Assembly: GCA_050693155.1 (NCBI GenBank)
Contig: JBOGWA010000081.1
Span: forward strand, 1 to 5,223
Source of the DNA: JBOGWA01 sp050693155
Lineage (GTDB): Bacteria > Actinomycetota > UBA4738 > CALAEC01
Reading direction: 5' to 3'
Length of the DNA: 5,223 bases
The translations under genes were made by a program, and so were the position numbers. A model generated the notes under the pieces. The model was given only the letters and a program-made list of their open reading frames with translations. It had not been told where the DNA came from and did no database searches. Of this stretch, positions 1 through 5,223 are shown one piece after another. Positions within the stretch are counted from its first letter, which is position 1. The number at the start of each line of letters is the position of its first letter.

Positions 1-128
1 GGTCGAATACCCGGCCCCGCCTCGAACATCCGCTCGCGAGCGCTTCGGCCTACGCCGCCCGGCCCGACCCCGACCGGGATTCGCGAACGTCAGTGATCTG
101 GTTGGATTCTGCCGGGCTGGCCCCGGCG

Positions 129-156
129 GCGGGCGGGGTGATCGTCCCCGACCCGC
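129..156. other. GC-rich imperfect hairpin beside the minus-strand small ORF
   Basis: GCGGG (129-133) pairs with CCCGC (152-156) and GGGG (135-138) with CCCC (146-149). The two stems are separated by a one-by-two internal loop and closed by a 7-base loop. A second hairpin, GCCGGG 111-116 with CCCGGC 122-127, lies next to it. Read on the minus strand, the larger stem begins 13 bases after the stop of the 13-codon ORF, a leader-peptide-plus-hairpin geometry. No T tract follows on either strand, so it is not a canonical intrinsic terminator. It may act as an attenuator or mRNA-stabilising stem, or be a by-product of high GC. Confidence 0.3.
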
Positions 157-169
157 TTGGGAGACGGCC

Positions 170-211
170 CTAGCAGCCAGTCACCTCGAGGGTCTCACTG
201 CGTATGTGCAA
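170..211 (-). CDS. Candidate 13-residue small ORF or leader peptide with an exceptionally strong RBS
   Basis: On the minus strand a TTG at 211-209 opens 13 codons reading MHIRSETLEVTGC and ends at TAG (172-170). The start lies 9 bases after the GGAGG core of an 18-base Shine-Dalgarno sequence, a normal translational spacing. Upstream on the same strand are a TTGCCA box (271-266) and, 18 bases on, a weak AACATT (247-242), which would start a transcript just before the Shine-Dalgarno. The product has no recognised family. It is too short for a domain and ends in Gly-Cys. A GC hairpin follows the stop, so a regulatory leader peptide for a gene left of the window is possible; so is a free micropeptide. 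Weak points are the TTG start, the poor -10 box and the lack of comparative data. The call rests mainly on the ribosome-binding sequence. Confidence 0.35.
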   Translation of the reverse strand: MHIRSETLEVTGC

Positions 212-212
212 A

Positions 213-230
213 CTGGACCACCTCCTTTCT
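213..230 (-). promoter_or_regulatory. Super-extended Shine-Dalgarno sequence (minus strand)
   Basis: The minus strand reads AGAAAGGAGGTGGTCCAG. The actinobacterial 16S rRNA 3' end is typically CTGGATCACCTCCTTTCT; all 18 positions can pair with it, one as a G-U wobble (the GGTCC where a perfect complement has GATCC). Ordinary Shine-Dalgarno sites pair over 4-7 bases. It lies 9 bases (from the GGAGG core) before a TTG that opens a 13-codon ORF. The plus strand accordingly resembles the last bases of 16S rRNA, but no other 16S sequence precedes it. Confidence 0.5.
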
Positions 231-305
231 CCCGTGGCCCGAATGTTCTGATGAACTGGCCTTCTTGGCAAGTACCTTCGACTTCCGGGTGCTCGCGGTT
301 CCGGG

Positions 306-311
306 TAGGCT
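306..311 (+). promoter_or_regulatory. Candidate -10 box for the MMPL gene, near-leaderless transcript
   Basis: TAGGCT fits the TAnnnT -10 pattern of actinobacterial sigma-70-type promoters and ends 10 bases before the ATG at 322. A transcript starting at G320 or A322 would have a leader of 0-2 bases. This agrees with the absence of any Shine-Dalgarno sequence before that ATG and supports it as the start. No good -35 box is seen at 17-18 bases (TTCCGG at 283-288 is weak). The box sits in a short palindrome, GTAG-G-CTAC (305-313), which could also be an operator half or chance. Confidence 0.4.
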
Positions 312-321
312 ACGCGCTCGT

Positions 322-2934
322 ATGGCCGACGAGAGTGTCAGCCGGTCGAAGACCACCGTCAGCAGACGCAAGACAACCGGATCGAAGACCTCAACGCGCA
401 AGACCATTGCCCGCAAGACGACGGCTCGGAAGCCTGCGACGAAGTCCGCCCGGAAGGCCACGGCCCGTCGGCCGACTCGGAAGGCCCCCGCCCGCAAGAC
501 GCGGCGAAAAGCCCCGGCGCGGAGGCCGGCTGCGCGGAAGGCTCCTGCCCGCAAGCATGCGGCGCGGAAGGCGCCCGCCCGCAAGCATGCGGCGCGGAAG
601 GCGCCCGCCCGGAAGGTGGTTGCTCGCCGCGGCCGGCGTCCGCCGACTTCGGCCTTCTACCGGCTCGGTCACTTCGCCGTTCGAAACCGTCTGCGGATCC
701 TCGCCGTCTGGGTGGTGGCCGTGGTCGCCGTCAGTCCGGTGCTAGGCAAACTGGCCGACCGGTTGTCCCAGGGAGGCTTCGAGGTTCCGGGGTCGGAGTC
801 CGACGTCGTCACCAACACCGTCCAGGACAGATTCCAGGGTCAATTCGAGTTCACGAGTTTCCTCGTCCTTCACTCGGAACAGCTGACCGCGAACCAGGGG
901 AAGTTCGAGGGAACGTTCCAGCGTGCCCAGGCGGAACTGCTTCAAGCGCCGGGAGTTGCGCTCGTCACGAATCCCTACGAGCAGCCGGAAGGAACGATCT
1001 CTCTCGACGGGCACACCGTGACGGCCGTGATCGGGCTTACCGACGATCAGGATCAGGCGCTCCAGCACAACGATGAGGTCGAGGGTGCCGTCGAGCGCGC
1101 AACGGCGGGAACGGGGATCGAGGGCTACATCACCGGCTCCCCGTCGTTCTACGCGGCCTTCACGGAAACAACGACCCACGACCTCGAGCGTGCGGAGTCG
1201 ATCGGGCTACCGATCAGCCTTATCATCCTGCTCCTCGCGTTCGGAACCCTCGTCGCGGCCGGCGTGCCATTGTTCATGGCCCTCCTCGGCCTCGCCCTCA
1301 CGTTCGGCATCCTCTCGGTGATCGCCGCCACGACGACGGTCTCGATCTTCAGTCAGAACCTCGCGGCGATGATCGGGATCGGCGTGGGGATCGACTTTTC
1401 CCTGTTCATCGTGAACAGGTTCCGGGAGGAACTCCGGACCGATCGCGGCGTGCCCGAAGCCGTCGCGCGTTCGATGGCAACGAGCGGCCGGGCCGTGATG
1501 GTCTCCGGGCTCGCCACGGTGACGGCGCTCGCGGGAACCCAGCTCGTCAACATCCAGGCGTTCCGGTCGATGGGGTGGGGAGCCATGATCGCCGTCACGA
1601 TCGCGGTACTTGCGGCGCTGACCCTGCTCCCCGCGCTCCTGGGAATGCTCGGCTGGCGCATCAACAAGCTTCGGATCGGAAGCCGCTTGCGCGCGGCGGG
1701 CCGGGGCGGCACGTGGTGGCACCGGTGGGCGACCGAGGTGATGAGGCGGCCGTGGTTCGCTCTCGTCGGCTCACTCGCTGTTCTAGCCGTTCTTGCGTTT
1801 CCAGCAAAAGACCTGACCCTCGGCTCCTCCGGCCCGTCGATCCTCCCGACCGATGCGCGACCGCGGATCGGTGCAGAAATCGTCGGGCAGGCGTTCGGTG
1901 AAGGCCTGGTCGCGCCGGTAGAGATCGTCGTGGAGACCGAGCAGCCGGTCCTCTCCACGGGGTTCAAGGACGTCTACGACGTCGCGCAGCTCGTGAAGCC
2001 GGACCCGGAGGTCGTCCGGGTCGACTCGATCGCAACGATTCCTCCATCCACGACGTTGGAGGAGGCGCTGGCCGAGGCCAGCCTCCCCGAAGCCCAACCC
2101 TTCATCCTCTCGCTCGTGAGCACCGACGCGAGGTCGACTCTCGTCCGAGCCGTCACCCGGCACGGCCCTCAATCGGATGAGACCGCCGAATTCGTCTCGC
2201 GTCTGCGCGAGAAGCTCGCAACAAGCGCTCCTCCCGGCGTCACCGTGCTCGTCGGCGGCGACGCGGGACTGAACGTCGACATCAATGAAGAGCTCGAGCG
2301 AAAGCTCTTCCCCGTGGTCGGGCTCGTCCTCGCCCTTTCCTTCATCGTCCTTCTGATCTTCTTCCGGAGCCTGCTGCTTCCGCTCAAGGCGATGTTCATG
2401 AATGCCGCCGGCGTCATTGCGACCTACGGCGTGCTGGTGTTCATCTTCCAGAGCGGGCACTTCGAAGGGTTTTTCGGGTTCGAAGCAGCGGGGCACTTAG
2501 AGGCGTTCTTGCCGCTGTTCCTGTTTACGATCCTGTTCGGCCTCTCGATGGACTACGAGGTCTTCATGCTCTCCCGCATCCGCGAGGAATATCTGAGGAC
2601 GAAGGACAACACCGAGGCCGTCGGCTGGGGTCTCGAGCGGACGGGGAAGATCATCACGAGCGCGGCGGCGATCATGGTGTCGGTCTTCGGCGCGTTCGCC
2701 TTCGCCCGGCTCGTGCCGATCAAGGCCATGGGATTCGGGCTCGCGACGGCGGTGTTTCTCGACGCCACCCTAATCCGGGTCGTCCTCGTGCCGGCCGCGA
2801 TGCGCCTCATGGGTCGATGGAACTGGTGGCTTCCCCGATGGCTCGACCAGCGGATGCCGAACGTCTCCCTCGAGGGCGTCGAGCCCACGGTCGTCCGGGC
2901 CCGGCGGCCGGCTCCTGCGCGCGCTGCCGCCTAA
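322..2934 (+). CDS. MMPL-family (RND superfamily) transporter with histone-like N-terminal tail
   Basis: This is an 870-residue inner-membrane exporter of the MMPL group, which uses proton flow to move lipids or other hydrophobic compounds outward; the substrate here is unknown. Residues 5-106 form a basic, Ala/Pro-rich tail (42 Lys/Arg in residues 1-106, acidic residues only at 3 and 4) with ten ARK tripeptides and five KAPAR motifs. The transporter follows in two halves: TM1 about 124-142, an extracytoplasmic domain about 143-290, TM2-6 about 292-445, TM7 about 478-495, a second domain about 496-660 and TM8-12 about 661-828. Family motifs are GIGVGIDFSLFIVNRFREEL (352-371) and GLSMDYEVFMLSRIREEY (740-757), with proton-relay Asp at 358 and 744. 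Without the tail the length is normal for the family. ATG 322 is chosen because a -10 box precedes it; the frame is open back to 157 but there lacks signals. GTG 616 would give a tail-less start but has no properly spaced RBS. The protease gene follows after 28 bp. Confidence 0.93.
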   Translation: MADESVSRSKTTVSRRKTTGSKTSTRKTIARKTTARKPATKSARKATARRPTRKAPARKTRRKAPARRPAARKAPARKHAARKAPARKHAARKAPARKVVARRGRRPPTSAFYRLGHFAVRNRLRILAVWVVAVVAVSPVLGKLADRLSQGGFEVPGSESDVVTNTVQDRFQGQFEFTSFLVLHSEQLTANQGKFEGTFQRAQAELLQAPGVALVTNPYEQPEGTISLDGHTVTAVIGLTDDQDQALQHNDEVEGAVERATAGTGIEGYITGSPSFYAAFTETTTHDLERAESIGLPISLIILLLAFGTLVAAGVPLFMALLGLALTFGILSVIAATTTVSIFSQNLAAMIGIGVGIDFSLFIVNRFREELRTDRGVPEAVARSMATSGRAVMVSGLATVTALAGTQLVNIQAFRSMGWGAMIAVTIAVLAALTLLPALLGMLGWRINKLRIGSRLRAAGRGGTWWHRWATEVMRRPWFALVGSLAVLAVLAFPAKDLTLGSSGPSILPTDARPRIGAEIVGQAFGEGLVAPVEIVVETEQPVLSTGFKDVYDVAQLVKPDPEVVRVDSIATIPPSTTLEEALAEASLPEAQPFILSLVSTDARSTLVRAVTRHGPQSDETAEFVSRLREKLATSAPPGVTVLVGGDAGLNVDINEELERKLFPVVGLVLALSFIVLLIFFRSLLLPLKAMFMNAAGVIATYGVLVFIFQSGHFEGFFGFEAAGHLEAFLPLFLFTILFGLSMDYEVFMLSRIREEYLRTKDNTEAVGWGLERTGKIITSAAAIMVSVFGAFAFARLVPIKAMGFGLATAVFLDATLIRVVLVPAAMRLMGRWNWWLPRWLDQRMPNVSLEGVEPTVVRARRPAPARAAA
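529..618 (+). repeat. Three in-frame 30-bp tandem repeats encoding AARKAPARK(H/V)
   Basis: Units lie at 529-558, 559-588 and 589-618 and encode AARKAPARKH, AARKAPARKH and AARKAPARKV (residues 70-99 of the transporter). Units 1 and 2 differ at three bases, all at third codon positions and all synonymous. Units 2 and 3 are identical over their first 23 bases and diverge at the end. More degenerate KAPAR copies precede them at residues 54-58 and 63-67. The synonymous-only pattern is what repeat expansion under protein-level selection would give, and it supports the tail being translated. Confidence 0.9.
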
Positions 2935-2938
2935 CCCG

Positions 2939-2944
2939 TATGAT
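2939..2944 (+). promoter_or_regulatory. Weak candidate -10 box for the protease gene
   Basis: TATGAT (5 of 6 to TATAAT) lies in the 28-bp gap after the transporter stop. A start about 7 bases downstream would give a leader of roughly 12 bases that still contains the Shine-Dalgarno sequence. No -35 box is visible at the right distance (TGCGCG at 2916-2921), so read-through from the transporter gene is at least as likely. Confidence 0.22.
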
Positions 2945-2951
2945 CCGTCCC

Positions 2952-2956
2952 GGAGA
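2952..2956 (+). promoter_or_regulatory. Ribosome-binding site of the S8 protease gene
   Basis: GGAGA lies 6 bases before ATG 2963. It fixes the start, which also yields a clean signal peptide. This contrasts with the transporter gene, which has no Shine-Dalgarno sequence. Confidence 0.7.
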
Positions 2957-2962
2957 ATCCGA

Positions 2963-4765
2963 ATGAGACGCCCGCTCGCAATCGCCTCCCTTCTGATCGC
3001 CGCCCTTGTATCGCCGGCGCCGTTCGCATCGGCCGAGGGCAACGCCCGCGATTACATCGTCGTGCTGAAGAACAACGCGAATCCGCGCCAGGTGGCGAAC
3101 GAACACGCTCGGGAAAACGAATCACAGACGAGGTTCATCTACGAACATACCCTCAAGGGCTATTCGGCGCACATGAGCGAGCAGGCGGCCAATCGGATCT
3201 CGAACGACCCCCGCGTGGTGCTCGTGGAAGCAGACCAGCGCGTCTCGATTTCGGCGCAAACCACCCCAACGGGCATCCGCAGGATCTTTGCGTCGTCTAA
3301 CTCCAATCTCGACATCGACGCCACCGACGACCTTCGCGTCGACGTGGATGTGGCGGTTCTCGACACCGGGATCGACTACGACCATCCGGACCTGAACGTC
3401 GTCCACCGGGCGAGCTGCTTGGGAGTTTTCGGGAGCTGCACCAGCAACTCCGGGGATGATGGAAATGGGCACGGAAGCCACGTCGCCGGGACCATCGGAG
3501 CAATCGACAACTCCATCGGGGTGGTTGGAGTGGCTCCGGGCGCGCGCCTCTGGGCGATTCAGGTGCTCGACAGCACGGGCAGTGGGTTCACCTCTGGAGT
3601 CATCGCCGGCGTCGAGTACGTGACCGCTCGAGCCGGGCAGATCGAGGTTGCCAACATGAGCCTCGGCGGAGGGAGCAGCAGCTCGCTCTGCAGCGCCATC
3701 ACGAACTCCATCAACGCCGGCGTCGTCCACGCCGTGGCGGCAGGGAACGAAGACCAAAACGCCTCAAACGTGAGTCCGGCCAACTGCTCGGGAGTGATCA
3801 CGACTTCCTCCCTCAACGACCTCGACGGTGCTCCCGGAGGGTTGGCGGGCGCCGGGTGTTCGGATCAGGACGACACACTCTCGTACTTCAGCAACTGGGG
3901 CTCGACGATCGAGATCGCTGCTCCGGGTGGGTGCATCTACTCCACGTATCGCAACGCCGGGTATGCAACGATCAGCGGAACCTCGATGGCTTCCCCGCAC
4001 GCGGCCGGGGCGGCCGCCCTGCTCGCGAGCGCCGCGAACCCGCAGAACTCGAGCGATGTCGCGGCGATCCGCCAGACCCTCATCAACACGGGCAATTTCA
4101 ACTACACCGAGGACTCGGGGGACGGGATCAAGGAGCCGCTACTCGATGTGAGCAATTCGGGCGTCTATGCCCCTGTCATGGTCGGATCGCAGCCGCCGGA
4201 TCAGCCGCCGACGGCTTCCATCACGAATCCCACGAACGGAAGCACCGTCTCGGGGACCGTCACGATCCAAGTGCAGGCGAGCGACACCGAGGATGCCGCC
4301 GGCGCCCTCACGGTTGAGGTGAGGACCGACGGTGGCGTGTGGCAGGCGGCCACGTGGAACGGGGGGACGAGCCGGTACGAGCGTTCGTGGAACACGACGA
4401 GCGTGGCCGATGGGTCCCACACGATCGACGCGCGAGCCACCGACAGCGCTAGCAACGTGACGAACGCCATACAGGTGAGCGTGACCGTGAACAACGCTCC
4501 CCCGCCACCACCACCCGGCGACCCATGGGAGTTCGCGGTTACGGGGACGCAGACCAGCGACCGGCAGATCGCAGAGCTGTACTGGAATTCCGGAGCCGCA
4601 CCTACGGCCAAGGTCGACATCTATCGGGACGGGACGAAGATCAAGCGGACGGCGAACGACGGCTACTACCGGGACGTGATCCAGTTCGGCGTCGGATCCC
4701 ACACGTACAAGGTGTGCCAGGCGGGTAAGCAGACGAACTGCTCCCCAACGAAGACCGTCTTCTAG
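2963..4765 (+). CDS. Secreted subtilisin-family (S8) serine protease with I9 propeptide, Ig-like and Fn3-like domains
   Basis: This 600-residue exported endopeptidase probably degrades extracellular protein. A signal peptide (1-24) has basic RR at 3-4, a hydrophobic core and a cleavage site near FASA-EG. Residues about 29-97 resemble an I9 inhibitor propeptide (YIVVLKN start, VVLVEADQRVSI end), normally an intramolecular chaperone removed by self-cleavage. The mature enzyme would begin near TTPTGIRRI (about 100), as in proteinase-K-like subtilases. Catalytic residues are Asp134 (AVLDTGID), His170 (GNGHGSHVAGT), oxyanion-hole Asn262 (AAGNE) and Ser341 (SGTSMASPH), so the triad is complete. Residues about 415-510 form a Big_7-type Ig-like domain, 513-518 are six prolines, and 521-600 resemble Fn3 (VDIYRDGTKI, SHTYKVCQAG). 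Eight cysteines follow the propeptide (152, 159, 243, 275, 299, 324, 585, 593), an even number consistent with disulfides outside the cell. No sortase motif, membrane anchor or S-layer domain is seen, so release or non-covalent wall binding is likely. Confidence 0.95.
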   Translation: MRRPLAIASLLIAALVSPAPFASAEGNARDYIVVLKNNANPRQVANEHARENESQTRFIYEHTLKGYSAHMSEQAANRISNDPRVVLVEADQRVSISAQTTPTGIRRIFASSNSNLDIDATDDLRVDVDVAVLDTGIDYDHPDLNVVHRASCLGVFGSCTSNSGDDGNGHGSHVAGTIGAIDNSIGVVGVAPGARLWAIQVLDSTGSGFTSGVIAGVEYVTARAGQIEVANMSLGGGSSSSLCSAITNSINAGVVHAVAAGNEDQNASNVSPANCSGVITTSSLNDLDGAPGGLAGAGCSDQDDTLSYFSNWGSTIEIAAPGGCIYSTYRNAGYATISGTSMASPHAAGAAALLASAANPQNSSDVAAIRQTLINTGNFNYTEDSGDGIKEPLLDVSNSGVYAPVMVGSQPPDQPPTASITNPTNGSTVSGTVTIQVQASDTEDAAGALTVEVRTDGGVWQAATWNGGTSRYERSWNTTSVADGSHTIDARATDSASNVTNAIQVSVTVNNAPPPPPPGDPWEFAVTGTQTSDRQIAELYWNSGAAPTAKVDIYRDGTKIKRTANDGYYRDVIQFGVGSHTYKVCQAGKQTNCSPTKTVF

Positions 4766-5223
4766 CGAAGCCGCTTCTTCCAGCCGCTCGGCACGGTTGC
4801 TCCGTACTCGATGGTGGATGCGCCCAGGAACGAAGCCAGTCTGATGACCGCGTCGCTGATCGCCCGTGCGGTCGAGCCGTTCATCGGCGAGTCCGGCTCG
4901 GCGTGGACGGAGTTCACGATCAGGCGACCTCGCTCCCGGTCCATCGCCGGATCGAGGCGGCCGATGAAGCGGTCCCCGTGCAGGATCGGAAGAACGTAGT
5001 AGCCATACCGCCGCTTCGCCTTCGGGACGTAGATCTCCATGCGGTAGTGGAAGCCGAATAGCCGCTCGGTCCGAGCGCGGTTGATCGTGAGGTTGTCGAA
5101 GGGGGAGAGGAGCGTTGTCTTCGGCTCCCATTCCTGGGCCTCGACGCGGTCGAGAAGCGGCAGGTCTTCGGTGTGGACGAACCAGGTTCCGGGCCACGCC
5201 TGGGAATCCTCCACGATCCGCAC
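4762..5223 (-). CDS. Winged-helix DNA-binding protein of the YcaQ/HTH_42 family (C-terminal part, cut by window edge)
   Basis: The last 153 residues of a minus-strand gene are present; the N-terminal part lies beyond base 5223, so the GTG at the edge should be read as an internal Val codon. Members of this family are usually about 350-400 residues. Characterised relatives, E. coli YcaQ and Streptomyces AlkZ, are DNA glycosylases that remove alkylated bases or unhook interstrand crosslinks. Recognisable segments are LLSPFDNL (38-45 of the visible part), TERLFGFHYRMEIYVP (52-67) and KRRYGYYVLPILHGDR (70-85), all hallmarks of the family's C-terminal half. The catalytic Gln-x-Gln/Asp motif lies in the N-terminal half and cannot be checked, so glycosylase activity is not established; many homologues are annotated only as winged-helix DNA-binding proteins. 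It ends in basic WKKRLR. Its TAG stop (4764-4762) interlocks with the protease stop on the other strand. Confidence 0.85.
   Translation of the reverse strand: MRIVEDSQAWPGTWFVHTEDLPLLDRVEAQEWEPKTTLLSPFDNLTINRARTERLFGFHYRMEIYVPKAKRRYGYYVLPILHGDRFIGRLDPAMDRERGRLIVNSVHAEPDSPMNGSTARAISDAVIRLASFLGASTIEYGATVPSGWKKRLR

Larger units (their letters stand above)
1..321. other. Upstream region without a confidently recognised gene
   Basis: No known protein family or RNA gene is recognisable here. On the plus strand a frame is open from the window edge (base 3) to a TAG at 171-173, with third positions mostly G or C. It would end in VIVPDPLGRRP and could be the C-terminus of an upstream gene, but I do not recognise it and GC-rich DNA gives open frames by chance. 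The region contains a perfect 12-bp palindrome (31-42), a GCCGGG/CCCGGC hairpin (111-127) and a larger GC hairpin (129-156). On the minus strand there is a long Shine-Dalgarno sequence and a 13-codon ORF, listed separately. The right end (about 266-321) carries candidate divergent promoter elements for that small ORF and for the transporter gene. Confidence 0.5.

Noticed and set aside
1..24. Possible tRNA 3' end at the left edge (GGTCGAATACCCGG)
   Set aside because: The T-loop lacks the TTC start and the stem spacing is wrong; no CCA or matching acceptor strand can be assigned.
206..230. Plus strand resembles the 3' end of 16S rRNA (GTGC...CTGGACCACCTCCTTTCT)
   Set aside because: Only about 20 terminal bases match; no helix 44/45 or other 16S sequence precedes it and no ITS, tRNA or 23S follows. 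It is better explained as the complement of a long minus-strand Shine-Dalgarno sequence.
157..321. Longer transporter start at TTG 157
   Set aside because: No ribosome-binding site precedes it, the added residues look like non-coding translation, and the candidate -10 box at 306-311 lies inside this stretch.
529..618. 30-bp repeats as a CRISPR array
   Set aside because: The repeats are directly adjacent with no spacers and lie in frame in a protein.
616..618. GTG as the true transporter start, removing the basic tail
   Set aside because: The purine-rich CGGAAG directly abuts the GTG, leaving no spacing for a ribosome-binding site, and the silent-only repeat differences argue that the tail is translated. 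Not fully excluded.
206..745. Plus-strand 179-codon open frame overlapping the transporter start
   Set aside because: It is an Arg/Pro-rich out-of-frame reading of the basic tail; the repeats show silent substitutions only in the transporter frame.
1207..1722. Minus-strand 171-codon open frame inside the transporter gene
   Set aside because: Its composition (Arg, Glu, His, Asp) is the usual antisense shadow of GC-rich membrane-protein codons; no start signals or family resemblance.
4139..5197. Minus-strand 352-codon open frame across the protease end and the YcaQ-like gene
   Set aside because: It is antisense to conserved protease domains and out of frame with the YcaQ-like gene, whose own frame carries clear family motifs; the translation is Arg/Pro-rich shadow sequence.

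Overview
The window is GC-rich bacterial DNA with compact genes, strong GC bias at third codon positions and actinobacterial-style signals: a TAnnnT -10 box directly before a start codon, and Lys/Arg/Ala/Pro-rich histone-like sequence. I read it as a chromosomal fragment of an Actinomycetota member, probably an uncultured lineage. This is inferred from protein style and base composition; there is no rRNA or other marker gene in the window to confirm it.

Layout. Bases 1-321 hold no confidently recognisable gene. They contain GC-rich inverted repeats, a possible end of an upstream plus-strand gene (open frame ending at 171-173) and, on the minus strand, a very long Shine-Dalgarno sequence (213-230) followed by a 13-codon ORF (170-211). 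From 322 to 2934 (+) lies an MMPL/RND-superfamily membrane transporter of 870 residues, whose first ~106 residues are a histone-H1-like basic tail built partly from 30-bp tandem repeats. After 28 bp comes a secreted subtilisin-family (S8) protease, 2963-4765 (+). It has a signal peptide, an I9-type propeptide, a complete Asp/His/Ser triad, an Ig-like domain, a polyproline linker and a C-terminal Fn3-like domain. Converging on it from the right edge is the C-terminal part of a winged-helix YcaQ/HTH_42-family protein (4762-5223, -), cut by the window end.

How they fit together. The transporter and protease are co-directional and closely spaced, so co-transcription is likely; both act at or outside the cell envelope, but nothing shows a shared substrate. 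The YcaQ-like gene belongs to a DNA-repair-type family and is probably independent. It is convergent, and its stop codon interlocks with the protease stop inside one CTAG tetranucleotide.

The most unusual elements are the histone-like cytoplasmic tail on a lipid-type exporter and the minus-strand tiny ORF with an almost fully 16S-complementary ribosome-binding leader, followed by a GC hairpin. No CRISPR array, tRNA, rRNA, IS element or defence system was seen.
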